DNA of 64,000 bases, taken from contig AZLU01000031.1 in the NCBI GenBank assembly GCA_002224055.1, positions 62,001 to 126,000 on the forward strand. The letters run 5' to 3'. The notes beneath the pieces are model-generated. The model saw only the letters and a list, made by a program, of their open reading frames with translations, searched no databases and was not told the DNA's origin. Made by a program: the position numbers and the translations under genes. Source of the stretch: Pezizomycotina sp. ARF18 (lineage: Eukaryota; Ascomycota). Of this stretch, positions 48,405 through 59,831 are shown one piece after another. Each line of letters starts with the position of its first letter. The first letter of the stretch is position 1.

Positions 48405-49903
48405 CTGGTACACGTTCCAAACGAGATGCTGAAGCAGGTAAGAATCACGACCCTGTTCTGATGGCCTTTTGAGTCTCGATTCCGTTCTACTTCATATTCC
48501 AAACTTGCTTAACCCAATTTTTTTCTTTTTTTTTTGCAGATAACCGAGACCTTCGAGAGATGCTGTAGAAGGGTCATACACGCTCCGGCAGCTTCGGTTG
48601 GTTAACGGACGTTCAACGATTTTGCTACAAAGGTCTTGTTTCACGATTATGACACCTTCAGCCTCGGAAGCAGCCGGAGGATATGGCGGCTCGTGTTCGT
48701 GCTCTCGAGTCGTCATCCTATTTCCGCAATCGCGTCAGGAATATCATCATCTCTCGATCCGCACTTCTCCCCGTGCACTGCAAATGAAGGACCCACAGGA
48801 ATTGAGGGAAACGCAACTTTCTATGGATTTTCTTAAAGCTATTCATGGCGGATTTCACGCGGAGTTCCTCAAACTCTTGACCATACTCGGGCCCGGTTTT
48901 AGGTTTCAGCAGGTGTACGTAGACGACCGTAATGAACGGTGCGTGAATACTTATTTCGCAAGTGGCCCTTCGTTTGCAGATTTGAGAAGCGTAGGGACCG
49001 AGCTATTCAGCCTCCTAGAACTGGAGACCTTTGAAGCGGTTACACGATTACAAGGGCGATTCCGCCACACAGACTTGCAACATCTCCTGAACCAAACATC
49101 TTTCCTCAGTTCGATCCAAGAACTCGATATCGACATAAGCTCTTTCGAACGTTACGGCACGGAACCCAGACGCTGCTTCACCATCGGAAAGGTTATCCAA
49201 CAGTGCCATGTACTGCGCACATTCACTCTTAGATCCTCTAACTTCCTAGCCGGTTTATTCTCTGCCGGCGGCGATCGTACCCCGGACGAATCTCTTGCCG
49301 ATGACCAGCAGCGCGAGCTAAAGATCAAAACGAACGTCGAGCTCCGCGTTGAAAATTTTCCAATTAATGACTCTAAAGTTGAAAAATGCGTCATCTGTGG
49401 ACAACTCTAGTCAGGTTCCAGAATGTCACAACACTTTCCCTCTCCGACACGAAGCTACGGCGAGAGCTCGGCGCACAAATGGTCAGACGCGATTCTGATA
49501 ATCATTTGAAATTCTTGACAAAGCTTGTCGTATTCAAGTTCGCGGGATTGGGTTACTTCGCAAGCGAGAACGAACCCATGAGGATGAAGATTCCAAGCTG
49601 GTGTATGACAAGGAATCCGGACGGTCTATCGGCGGCCGATCCGAACTCCCTTTCTTAAGATATCGATGCGACGTATAATCTCCTTCAATGCGTTATCGAG
49701 GAGAGAAGGTTTTGGCCTTCCTGAGGATCCAGGATGTCCTTTTTCTACTCCAAAGAGGACGTCCTTAGTGAATGTTACTCTGAGTCCAAAATTGTAAAGA
49801 CGAAGATGACAATTCGGATACCAGGCTTTTCAAGCAGCCTTCGAAATCGATTACGATGGACGACAAGCAGGACTCCTTCGATGACTCCGATGACGAGTTT
49901 TAA
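48405..49903 (+). pseudogene. F-box-like paralog, family B copy 7
   Basis: The first exon piece reads LVHVPNEMLKQ with no ATG in frame, then GTAAGA at 48438. The T-rich acceptor TTGCAG ends at 48539 (102-bp intron). Exon 2 reads ITETFER, then in successive frames GSYTLRQLRLVNG, FATKVLFHDYDTFSLGSS and MAARVRALESSSYFRNRVRN with IIISRSALLPVH. From 48840 to 49408 one frame stays open: LLTILGPGFRFQQVYVDDRN, LFSLLELETFEAVTRLQGRF, IQELDIDISSFERY and QQCHVLRTFTLRSSNFLAGL. The C-terminal module is weaker (SGRSIGGRSELPFLRY, DATYNLLQCVIEERR) and an acidic tail DDKQDSFDDSDDEF ends at TAA 49901. The N-terminal part has at least four frame changes, the densest damage in the family. Confidence 0.6.
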
Positions 49904-50251
49904 GGCTTCTATACCCTTCATAGTAAATTATTCTCTTTGTATATGGTACTATATTCTTCCAGCTACAGAGAAGCTCAACCCGAGTGCTCGATTCATTTAT
50001 TTTATTTTAATTTAATTATTTTTTTTTTTTATATATATTTTTTATTTCCCTCGCAATTAGTATAGTAATAATGACCAGACAAAGCCTTTGAAATCTTTTA
50101 TCTTATGAGCACAAGCTTATGATTGATCTTTTCGAGCTTCATACCATCAATTAAAACTCCCTCATCGACCTCATCGTCCTCTAATCTATGCTCCCATCTA
50201 TTTCTTTAAACTTCGCGGTCTCTCTACCATAGCCTCAGTTTTATTTCGAAG
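49904..50251. other. AT-rich 3' region, no gene
   Basis: Contains T/A-rich tracts at about 49995-50045 just past the stop of family B copy 7. No gene is visible. Confidence 0.45.
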
Positions 50252-51593
50252 ATGGTTAGGGCGACCGTCACTGAGATCTTCGTCGAAGGACCAGGCAAGG
50301 AGGACGACCATGACGAAAACAACTTGAAAGATACCTTGAGGTCTAGAAGCATCACGAACTCGACAACGAGCAGACGAGCGCCCTATCGACTCCGGCGCGT
50401 ACGAAGTTAGCACCGGTGCCGACGGTGGGTACCTCCGCAACGACGACTACGACTCCGTGAGACTAAGCTGGATGTTGCTGCACCGACCCGATCGCTTCGT
50501 TCAGATACCAACACCACCACCACCATCACCACAAAGGGTAAGCGAGGTGCGTTGAAAGCAAAGGATCAGGGAGTCCGTTTCAGAGAGCCTTTGGGTCGGT
50601 CTCCCTGGTCATCACCGACTCGAACGAATCGGGGCCCGAAGCACCAAATGCGCCACCGTCGCCTCTCAAAGGATCTTGAAGGAGACTTTCGCAGAGATTG
50701 CTAAAGAGACAAGAGAGTTTAAAGCAGAACACGGCAGCAAACACTAGGAGGAAGCAGACCCGTTTGGCACTATTCGCGCCTAAACACTCTGAGCGATGCG
50801 ACATATGGAACAGCTCTCAACGATGAAGAGCCAAGTACCACCGCGGTTCCTAGCAAGCGCTCCGTGGATAGGCTCATGCTTACCCTTCCAGACCCGGACG
50901 GTTTGATCACCGGAGTTTCGAAGGAGCCCGCGGGCAAAAACGTCGAATGGTTACGCTCCCAGGTTTGATGCTTTCGGAGGGATCTCAGTTCCTCGTGTGG
51001 ATGTCAAGCAAGAGGGTCAGGAGCCTGACCACGGCTCGCGGGTTAGGAAGCCGCACGTTTCGGCTACGCCGGTGCAGAGTTTCGAGGATTCGGAAACGAG
51101 CGATGTGCCGGAGACACCTGAGAAGGAAAACGATTCAGGCTAACCTGAAACCGACACGACTAAACGTAAGCCAGGCACGAATCCTTCGCTTGGACGTTCC
51201 TTAAGGCGGCGGCGAGCATGAAGTCGAAAAGTTTGCCGGAGTGGAAGAAGCTCATCGTATGTGTACCCTTAATTGGATTTGCCCCCTAACTCGCCTTTAG
51301 ATCGCTGACCGTTTCATACAATCACTCCAGAGGCAATAGAATATTATTTCAACAGGCGGGGCTACGGTGACTACGACGTCCAGAGGACACCAATCGCACA
51401 GCTGTACGAGACTTTCGTCGAGATAGGCAATAGCCGTGGAGCGTTCCTTTAGGCTTCCGGTGAAGCGCAACCCAAGATGACCAGCGAGCGTCGCACCAGG
51501 CTCAACCTCAAGGCCCTTGTGAACGACTACGAAGGAGGCAATTACGATATCAATAGGTTGCCGAACTCTTGGATATGGTATCATAATAATTGA
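50252..51593 (+). pseudogene. Unknown low-complexity protein with a short folded C-terminus
   Basis: The ATG at 50252 opens MVRATVTEIFVEGPGKEDDH followed by an Arg/Thr/Ser/Pro-rich region in shifting frames (KLAPVPTVGTSATTTTTP). Near 50830-50970 the text reads KRSVDRLMLTLPDPDGLITG and KNVEWLRSQ, then in another frame VKQEGQEPDHGSRVRKP and DSETSDVPETPEKENDSG, a charged disordered region. SLPEWKKL precedes a GTATGT ... CTTTAG pair (51257-51300, 44 bp). The C-terminal part (51330-51593) reads TPEAIEYYFNRRGYGDYDVQ, AQLYETFVEIGNSRGAF and MTSERRTRLNLKALVNDYEG, ending at TGA 51591. I do not recognise the family. At least four frame changes. Confidence 0.4.
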
Positions 51594-53564
51594 AGGAACG
51601 GTTTACTCCGTCTCACAGCTTGGTTTTACTTACAGTGGCTTACTATCATCGTTATCATTCTCATATTTGTATTTTACGTTATAATTTGGGGTTTTAAATT
51701 AGCAAGAAGCGAAAGACTACCTAGATATGTTTATTATTCGGAGGCGTCGTTTTTGTGTATCGCTTCTTTGCCACAGAATTCCATAATGAGTGGTACCCCA
51801 AATTACTTTGCCCTTCCGTTATCTTTGGTTGTTAATGTAATGATGTTATAGATGTTATAGTGTTCCTGGATTTGCATTCTACTGTCCTCTCTCAACCAGA
51901 CTACACTTCACGCGTCTGGATTCTAAGCTGGCAAATCTTACAATTCCGATGCTAGTACTTGGAAGGATATCGATACCATCCAATCATTGATCATGTCTTA
52001 CATATTGTATTTCGTAAATCCCAACAATTCGAAAACCCCTTCATCCTGCATGATGCTAACATCAGGAATGGTCGGGATCTCGTTTCTTCGATTACCCTCG
52101 CAGCTCGCCGAATATCGAAAGAAACCTCCTGGAGTTTAAAATCTGAAGCTCAAACCAGTCCTACACTGCATCTCGGTATTTTCCGTATACACGAGCAAGA
52201 TTCGAGCCCCAGTTTCAGGCTCACGAGGGGAGTGCGATGGCTTGATGGCTTACAGCCCATTCGCTAAAATAGCATCAGGTTACAATCTCGTTCGCTGAAG
52301 GACTTTTATATTACACGATTTTTATGAGCTATTCGAAGCTGACTTTAAGGCTGTGATCTCTTGTCTGTATTTTCCTTTAACCAGTGGTTTCAACCAAACC
52401 CACGTTTGATATCCACGTTTTTCGTTCTCGAATCAAGCTCCTGCTGCTTCGCATAAATAAGCCAAAAGGTGCTAGTATTTCACGAGAGTAAGCGAAAGGG
52501 CTGGCACAAATTAATAATAGCTCTCTCTCTCTCTCTCTCTAGCTCACAATGGCTAAGTCACGGGTTCGAATAATGGGTATAGTATTTCCATCTCTGCTTG
52601 ACGGATTATATATCTTTAACTTCAGTAGCTAACGTAGTCTCGTCGTGTTTTCTATTGAATGGGGGTCATGTTTAGCTATGTTACCTCATAGCACCTGTTT
52701 TGGTGTACAACGCTAACTACGTAGCTGAGGAGTATCACCGAAAGATAAATCTACGTATGAAGCTCTCAGGCGGATTCGCCAGCAGGAAAACCCGACGGCG
52801 CGGAGCAGAATTTCAGGAATCAAACCTTAAATAATAGCCCGCATGCACGTAGGAATGGCTTAGTGTCGGGATTTCCAGTTAATAATCATGCCAGTCCATC
52901 GTTGCTTCCCCCGAGAGAAGTGTTTTTAGAACTAATCGAGAAGTATGAGAACGATACTCTGTGAGAATGATTTGCTTATCCTGTATCAGCAACCAATCCT
53001 GCAGCATCCCAGGTTTGAACGGAGATACCGAAATCTGGTTCTTACCGACGATTGTGGCGGGGGATTCTGTCACTTCTTTCCCGCAAGTTCTTTCACAATT
53101 ATTATGAAGTGCCCAATGTCAAGTATGGCAATGGAATGGGACCGATATGATCAATTGATAGAACGGAAACCTTTGCTATCTTGCTCAATTGATCAATGAA
53201 AAGAGGCTGAAAGCTCTCTGCGCCCTCCCCCGCTATCATAGTTGCTCAAGATTTCCAAGATTTCGTATCACAGTGATGGTTAATCTAACCTGAAGGTCAA
53301 GGAACATGCCCAATAAACCATGTTAATGAGTGGAAATCAGTAAGAGGGTGGGGAAATTCTAGGTAAACAATGGAGGCCTTGTTTCCCTTAGATCGAGCGT
53401 TATAAATATGGACTCGAGACCTCCGTTCTCACGCTTCGTTTTCGGAAGCTATCATTGATATCATAGCATACAAAAAGCAAGACATCCACTCCACCCTTCT
53501 CATCAAGCATTCTTCTCTCAATTTTCCCATAACTTCTGATTCTCACATAAATCAATCCATAATC
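51594..53564. other. No supported gene; (CT)10 microsatellite
   Basis: A (CT)10 repeat lies at 52521-52540. Frames at 51959-52267, 52945-53199 and 53400-53645 (minus) lack motifs. A GGGTTCGAATA string near 52561 resembles a tRNA B box but no tRNA can be folded around it. Confidence 0.4.
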
Positions 53565-53865
53565 ATGGTCGAAGTCACTTGTCAATGGGATTTCGGCGCC
53601 GAGAACGCCAGATAGCAACCAACTGACTCCGAACTCAACATCCAAACCGGTATAACGAGTATCAACTCGTTCACGCTCTCGATAGTAACAGCACCAAACT
53701 AAAGTTTAGAACCAATCTCCCCGGCAAATACACCTTCAGGGATTCTTTTGACAAGACTCATACGGTGACGGTCGAGGCCCTGGACCCGACGAACACACTG
53801 TCAAGATCGAAGGTGCCGGTCCGAGCGTGGCGATACTAGAGGTCCAGATTAGCCAGATATTTTAA
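53565..53865 (+). pseudogene. Small (about 95 aa) unknown protein
   Basis: The ATG at 53565 reads MVEVTCQWDFGAENAR and stops; the same stretch continues in other frames with KFRTNLPGKYTFRDSFDKTH then TVTVEALDPTN and VKIEGAGPSVAILEVQISQI to a TAA at 53863. The alternating beta-like text is coherent over about 95 residues if read across two or three frame changes. A pyrimidine/CA-rich leader precedes it. No family is recognised. Confidence 0.35.
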
Positions 53866-53889
53866 ACTAGGGTAAGAAAGGGCCACCCA

Positions 53890-53944
53890 AAGAAGTAAAG
53901 AAAGAAAGAAAGAAAACACACACACTCTCTCTCTCTCTCTCTCT
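53890..53944. repeat. Compound microsatellite (GAAA)n-(CA)n-(CT)n
   Basis: A run of AAAG-type tetranucleotides passes into CA repeats and then about ten CT repeats. Simple sequence repeat. Confidence 0.8.
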
Positions 53945-54767
53945 GCCCGGGCCTTTGAGGGAGGCTACCTCATAGCCCTGCTGGCCAGCGCTGGCATTGA
54001 TAATTTTCAGTTGCATGAGCTGATTTAGGCGAAATCATCATAGCAAAAGGGATGACCGGGCTGTTGTAGGATATTCTAGATACACGGAGAATGGGAATAG
54101 ATCTGGAAAACTCCTAAGTTCCAAAATATATGGAAGGGGAGAGACTTGTGGAGAATGTTTTTTGATATCTTATATTCTTACTATTCTAAACTTCTTTTTA
54201 TTCTTCTTGTAATTAGCTAGCTAATGAAGATATTGGTTACTACACGGCAGGAAGTTACTTCCTAGACGCAATAAAGCATGCTCACTTCGATATGATTCTT
54301 GCATTGGTTTTGTCTCCTGTAGCTTATAAGCCCTGTAGTTAGACATTTAATAAAGCATAAACTAGAAATTTTATTATTCTATGACACTATTCGGGCGTTT
54401 AAGTTTGAAGTACGTACTAAACCAATAGTCAATGTGGGTAGTTGATCAATAAGATGTCTCATTATCTAGATTCAAAGTCGCTAGCATATAAGGCAGACTT
54501 GCCTGCTCTTAATGCCACAGGCTTTGGTGTACCTTTCTCCACAGGTTCATATCATGGTTACCCATCACAATAATACATAGGATTTACTAGAACTAACTAT
54601 ATAATTTGAATCGAATTAAGCTATTATAATTAGAGCAAACGGCGTTTACGGTTAAATAAGACTATAATAGAATTATTTGCTACTGGATCAAAGAACGAAA
54701 CTTGTGTGCCGTTGATGATACCAAGAGAGCGGATACTGCCTACGTTTAAACACTCTTACGTATATCG
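53945..54767. other. AT-rich spacer, no gene
   Basis: No frame of useful length and no recognisable element. Confidence 0.5.
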
Positions 54768-56056
54768 TTAAAACTCGCCCGACTTCAGACTCGCAGCGGT
54801 TTCCAGTACTCGGATTGATCTGCCTAACCCCCTCTTCCATTTGAGATATCGTACATGATATCCACATTCTCCAACGTCTCCCTCCAGTCCCGCAACCATC
54901 GTGTAGTCCTTCGCCTCGGCCGTCAAAGCCTGACTATCAGTATCAAACAGCGATTTCTTCAACTCCATACATCACCCGCCTTAGTATTCCTTCCATCGTA
55001 AAGTCAGTGGGAAGATACGTCTTCATAGTATACCTCGTATCGATATCCACGTTATACACGTGGTTACTCGTGCACCCTTTAGCTCCGCAGACTTCATGTT
55101 GAGCAGCATGTAATCCATCTGCGGGTCCGTCTTCGCTTCACGCTTAGCCGGGATGGTCTGTAACTGGAATTTTGTTACGGTACTACCGTCCAGCCCGACG
55201 GATACAGCATTACGCGTGAGCACCCATCCCGCGCATTTACTATTCTCGCTAAATAGGCGGAAGGGATTAACTATGCGCGAGTCCATACCCGTTGGCCGGT
55301 ACGGACCCCGCGATACGACTACGATGGGTATTTTATTATAAATAGCAGTCATATCTGTTACTCTACTACCCGCGGTAGCTTTAGTCGTCGGACAGCTCGA
55401 TCCGTCCGTATCAGGATCGTATCTCGGACACTTTACCGTCTCCGTTATAGCGAAAACGGGCATCCGCATCATTCGAGCGGATTTAGCGCCTGGTAGACGT
55501 GATCGGTGTATTATCGACCCACTTCCCTATCCAAAGCGTATTGCCATCGTGCGGGCTGAAGACTGCGCCGGGACCGATTATGCGGGGGATTTCGCTTTGA
55601 CTAGGGCATCAAGGTTTTGATGTAGTAGCTGGGAACTAGCAGGCCCGTGAAGCTCGTGCTAACGAAGCCGCCTGCTTCTTTGGTGTACTTTGTGCTATCA
55701 ATGGAGATGTCGATTTTAGGAGCGGCGGACCCGAATGAGGACCCGGAGGTGAAAGGCAGGGGAAGGATGGCCCGGTGGGCATTTAGAGGTATAGAAGGTA
55801 TCGGAGGTGTCTGGTAAAGGACTCGAGGTCCCTGCTGGAGCTCCAAGAATGAGTGGAGACTGAAGAAGCACCGCGGCGGTACTAAAGGACCGAGGAGCGC
55901 ATTTTTGATGGCGCGTAGAAGGGAAATCAAAATCGGCAAATGTAGTAATGTCTCTCGATCTCTTTTGGAGTTTGCAACAGTATTTGAAGGGTGGACTAGG
56001 AAGCGCAGTAATGTAAAAATTGAAGTGATTATCTGTTTGTTAAACTCAGTTATCAA
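54768..56056 (-). pseudogene. Unknown, probably secreted fungal protein
   Basis: On the minus strand the first frame (55601-56056) carries a hydrophobic N-terminal half, then PKIDISIDSTKYTKEAGGFV and STSFTGLLVPSYYIKTL. Between 55600 and 55480 another frame reads IIGPGAVFSPHDGNTLWIGK and WVDNTPITS. The third (55023-55472) has FAITETVKCPRYDPDTDG, SRVTDMTAIYNKIPIVVVSR, GMDSRIVNPFRLF, CAGWVLTRNAVSVGLDG and TKFQLQTIPAKREAKTDPQM. The last (54768-54968) reads MELKKSLFDTDSQALTAEAK and DYTMVAGLEGD. The paired Cys residues and lack of charged low-complexity text suggest an extracellular domain, but I do not recognise a named family. Two or three frame changes. The overall length of about 400 residues is inference. 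Confidence 0.45.
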
Positions 56057-57261
56057 CTTAGGACTTTAAGGGCCGCTGTGGTAAGTATTTATGGACGAGA
56101 TCTTTAAGTTGAAGCTGTAGGAAACAAACAGGGGAAACAGACGACTTTTATACCGTCTTGCATCGGGCAGAGGGATCGTACTAAGCTATCGGAATACCTT
56201 GGACCTATATTAAAGGCCCTTGCTGTCCCCATCCTGGCACAAACGCTGAGGTCACAATCGAGAGAAACTTCTCCTTCTCCACACTGAGTTCAAGCTAGTC
56301 CGTTCCAAGAGACTGAGGATTAACTAAGAGATTTCATGCCCTTAAGAGATCGCGAAGTTTTCCCAATTCTGGCTGTTGATCAGATCATGCGCAAGGTTAA
56401 ATCGAATGAAACGTTTATGGATAAACGCCCAGAAACGGTAATATCGTGAGAAAAAGCTAAACAAAAATAAACGCGACTGACGCATCATAATTGCAAACAC
56501 TTAATTCCGGCTAATGGTTCGCTCGTAATATGAGAAATTCTCCTGTCCATAGCCGGTTTCGAGAACTTGGCGATTATATGCCGAGATCATCGTGGAGATT
56601 GGATTTCTCCGCTAGGAGTATGGAGATTTGTTCAAAGTTCTAGCTTGGCCTCCAGATACAGCTTTATTAGGGTTGGTACATATGAGCGTACGTGACAAGG
56701 AGAATTTGAACGAACACAGATTTTGTAATCGCTCCATTCTCGAAGTTTTACCTGGTATAAATAGATAAACTCCACTCCGGAATCTTCTATCCCTCCTGGA
56801 TTTGGTAAGTAGAAGTAACTTTGGGTCCTGATTCAAAGTGCGTACTTTTACTTGGAAACTGATTTGTATATCCAGACCACTACTGGTATTTATGGGGAGA
56901 TAATTGAATTAGATGCATCTCTCCATCTCATAATATACAACCTTACGGGGAATTAGACTAAGCTAGAGAAGGACTCCGCCAGGCTACGATCACATCGATT
57001 GTTTGAACCGCTCATGATGATCGAACTGAAGTAGTGAACCATGCAGCTAATGGATCAATCATCGTTCCAGACCGCCATAACTTTAGTCTCCAATCTCCGT
57101 CTTGAAAACAGCGCTGCATTATCCTGTTGTGCATGTGCGCCCTCTCGGTCTCAGTGATGTTGAGCGATCCACCGAGATCCTCTCGGCCCTTTCCCAGCTC
57201 TTCAGCTTCGGATTGCTGAGGTTGAACCGCAAATCCGATATTCTCTTCTCCAGCGCTGCCC
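56057..57261. other. No supported gene
   Basis: A short minus-strand frame (56612-56836) and a plus-strand frame (57102-57296) show no motif. Confidence 0.45.
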
Positions 57262-58009
57262 TCAAGAAATCCCCTTGCGGTAAGTCAACGCGATAGCAGT
57301 AAACTGCTCAACGTCCGCCTTCATCGCCGCGACCAGTAGTGCAATCGTAGGGAAGGGCCTTGCCGGGTTCGCTGCGGGTTCCCCTAACGCCTCCCGTTCG
57401 GCCCTTCCTGCCGCCGCAATCCTATCGGCCTCCTCCTGCTCCGCGCGCAACCTCGCCTTGGATTTCTTCCTCGGCGGCGTCGCGGTATCAGCGGGTGATT
57501 GTGCCTCTTGTGATCCTCCTGCGAAGCTGTGACGACCCACTTCTGGAGGCCCTGGATGGTTCGGCGCCGGATGATGACGCGGAAGGGGCAGTTCGCTTTA
57601 CGGGATTTAGTGTTGCGGATGCCCGACCGCGGCTGATGCCTTGCCGTGGCGGTCGCAGCCCATGTACACGCCGCGCGGACCCGAAGACTTGATTACCAGG
57701 ATGAACTGCCGGTTGCGCGCGGCTTCCTTGCATGCGGCTTCCGCCTGCTCGCGCGTATCATATGGACCCGCCGGCGCGAGCTGTTCGATTTCCGGCCCGA
57801 CGAATGTTTCCTCAGGCTCCTGCTGCGCCGCTTCAGCTTCGTCGCCATCGCGCCCGCGTCGTTCATGGTTACGTCGGGAGCGTCGTCGTGTTCGTGTTCG
57901 ACCTCGGATCTATCGCATCCGCATCTTCCTCCTCTTCATCGCCATCGCCGTCGTCATGGTCGTGATCTTGACCTTGGAGCGCGCGAGCTTCGAAGTCCAA
58001 GTCGGACAT
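57262..58009 (-). pseudogene. FAR1/MULE-like zinc-binding domain protein, no transposase
   Basis: The start ATG (58009, minus) reads MSDLDFEARALQGQ and an acidic stretch with DDGDGDEEEEDADAIDP. In another frame EAAQQEPEETFVGPEIEQLA leads to AACKEAARNRQFILVIKSSG, PRGVYMGCDRHGK, and after a further frame change KANCPFRVIIRR, LQKWVV and HNHP. The order C-D-R-x-G-K ... C-P-F-R ... W-V-V ... H-N-H is the FAR1-type (WRKY-GCM1) zinc-binding domain found at the N-terminus of fungal MULE transposases and in FAR1-like regulators. The C-terminal frame (57262-57540) is a charged helix, PPRKKSKARLRAEQEEADR, followed by FPTIALLVAAMKADVEQF. No MULE transposase core follows, so it is either a domesticated DNA-binding protein or the stub of an element. 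GC-rich compared with its surroundings. Three frame changes. Confidence 0.55.
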
Positions 58010-58810
58010 GATATGCTGTCGTCGATTTTGCAGTTTTCGATGTTGCTGAGAGCGATTTTCGTGGTGTGTGCGATGAAAAGATTTTACCCCCCTTTCTTTT
58101 TTTGGTGGCGAGTTTTATTTTGAATTTTTCCCTTCGGTACACGCCATTCTAATCTGGACTAGTGCAAAACTTCGCGAAAGCAAAACGAAAACACCAAAAT
58201 AGAAACTCTCGCGATAGGCCAAAGTCTGCACGACGACCACAGACTTCGATATTCTAATGAACTCAAGAGAAGTAGTTGATGAGTTCAAGCAGAACATCAT
58301 ATGATTCAACCTCATGTCGTAAGTCTTTAAGAACTGTCGTTGAATACTTGGAGCTTTCAGATCAGTTTTGCATCATACATATGTAACATTTGCAACTTGA
58401 TACGGATCGCTCTCTTGGTATCTTTGTGAGCTCTGTTTTGCGCTCGAATGAATGCTATAAAGGACTTTAGTTCCTCGACATTATAGCGTTTTACACTAAA
58501 CCCTTGAGAAGCATGGTAGCAGTTAAGCCTGATGTTTATAGCTGTGATGAGGTTGTAATAGCAAACGATTTACCGATTATAAAAACCGTACAGAGTTGGT
58601 TAACTATGGAATAGTAAACTCTTAAATTTGAAACGCCAATGCATTTTTCAACAAATTATTGTTATCATCAAAAGCGTTTTTGGATAAGGCAAGAGCTGAT
58701 TAACGTGTCAGAGCCGATCAAGCCTTCAGAGACGATATCAATCTAAAGAAGTAAATTCATTCAATGAGATACTAGTATAGCACTGCACTGTCCATATATA
58801 CCTAGATCCA
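58010..58810. other. No gene seen
   Basis: AT-rich; a short minus-strand frame (58115-58315) has no motif. Confidence 0.5.
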
Positions 58811-59601
58811 TTATACATCGTCAAATTGTTGCAAAGAACCTCGACTGCAAACATCTTCCCACGTTCTTCCCAGGAAGCGCTTTACTATCTGCAGGATATC
58901 CAAATAAACCTCCTGTGCCCTTTGCGTCGTGATTGCATCGGCGGGTTCGATGCCTGGAGCTAATCCTTCAATTTTCAAGGACTTACTATCGGACCTCAGG
59001 CTTTTGGTACTATCCCACTCGACGTCGCTGGCATCTTTAGATTCCTCGCCTTCGGCTTTAAACTCAAGCGCTAGCCTCATTGTCAAGGTATTCAAGTCGC
59101 ACTCGCGCCGGAGTACATCTAGCGCAGCCTCGAGTTTCGCCCCACGGTCCCGATCAATAGACACACCCTTTTTTTCGTAACCCATGTAGATCTCTACGTC
59201 CCTTCAGCATCCATAATTATGCTTCACCTGAGCTCAAATAGCCATAATGACTTGATGCTCATCTTGGCCTTGTTGCCGGAGTAGAAGAAGCGGGAAACCT
59301 CGGCGGATAACTGACGGTTTACGAAGAGGAAGGGAATAAAGTTCTCATAAGGAGCGCGCGCCGGAGGAGCTTCGAGCACCCAGACACCGTACTGTAATCC
59401 CGGGACGACGCGGCCGTCCTTTTCCCAGATATCTACAGCCGCATTTTGAGGCACGAGGTAGCTGTATATCATGTAGCGTAGTTCCCTTGAAGGGATGTCG
59501 GAAGCTCGTTTGAGTGATGACAATATTTTCCGGTGCATAGTACCGCTCACAAAGGCCCTCGCAGTACCAAACGTGCTTTTCGTCTGTTCACGAAATTTCA
59601 A
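58811..59601 (-). pseudogene. LPxELRxxIY-type F-box-like (2EXR-like) protein 1
   Basis: The first frame (59224-59601, minus) reads SSLKRASDIPSRELRYMIYS followed by YLVPQNAAVDIWEKDGR, and later ENFIPFLFVNRQLSAEVSRF with FYSGN. The pattern P-x-E-L-R-x-x-I-Y ... L-x-V-N-R-Q-L-x-x-E-V-x-x-x-F-Y is the signature of a large fungal F-box-like group. The second frame (58811-59185) reads RGAKLEAALDVLRRECDLNT then LTMRLALEFKAEGEES and LDILQIVKRFLGRTWEDV, the usual helical C-terminal half. The two are separated by 38 bp in different frames with no plausible intron, so a piece is missing. Function in the family is unknown; protein-protein interaction is assumed. Confidence 0.55.
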
Positions 59602-59831
59602 AAAAGAAAGAAAAGAAAAAAGATTTTAACAAGAAATCATAGCGGTACAACGTTAATCAAAAGTATTCCGTCAAGTAGAACACCATCTGAGTCATGATAG
59701 TCTCGATAGAGCCTCATGATCGTAATATCTGTGTTGAAATGGCTACGCACCAGCTCGGTGATCATTCATCAAACGAACGATAGCAGCTGCATTATGTTCA
59801 TGCCGAGAGCACTCATCCTCAATGGCCAGTA
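59602..59831. other. Short spacer between the two 2EXR-like genes
   Basis: A-rich leader of the downstream gene and a short motif-free frame. Confidence 0.4.

Noticed and set aside
51297-51584. 95-codon minus-strand open frame
   Set aside because: It is the antisense shadow of the plus-strand C-terminal domain, which reads as better protein text.
52540-52575. tRNA or SINE-like A/B box pair (AGCTCACAATGG ... GGGTTCGAATA)
   Set aside because: The two boxes are only about 10 bp apart and no acceptor or anticodon stem can be formed.
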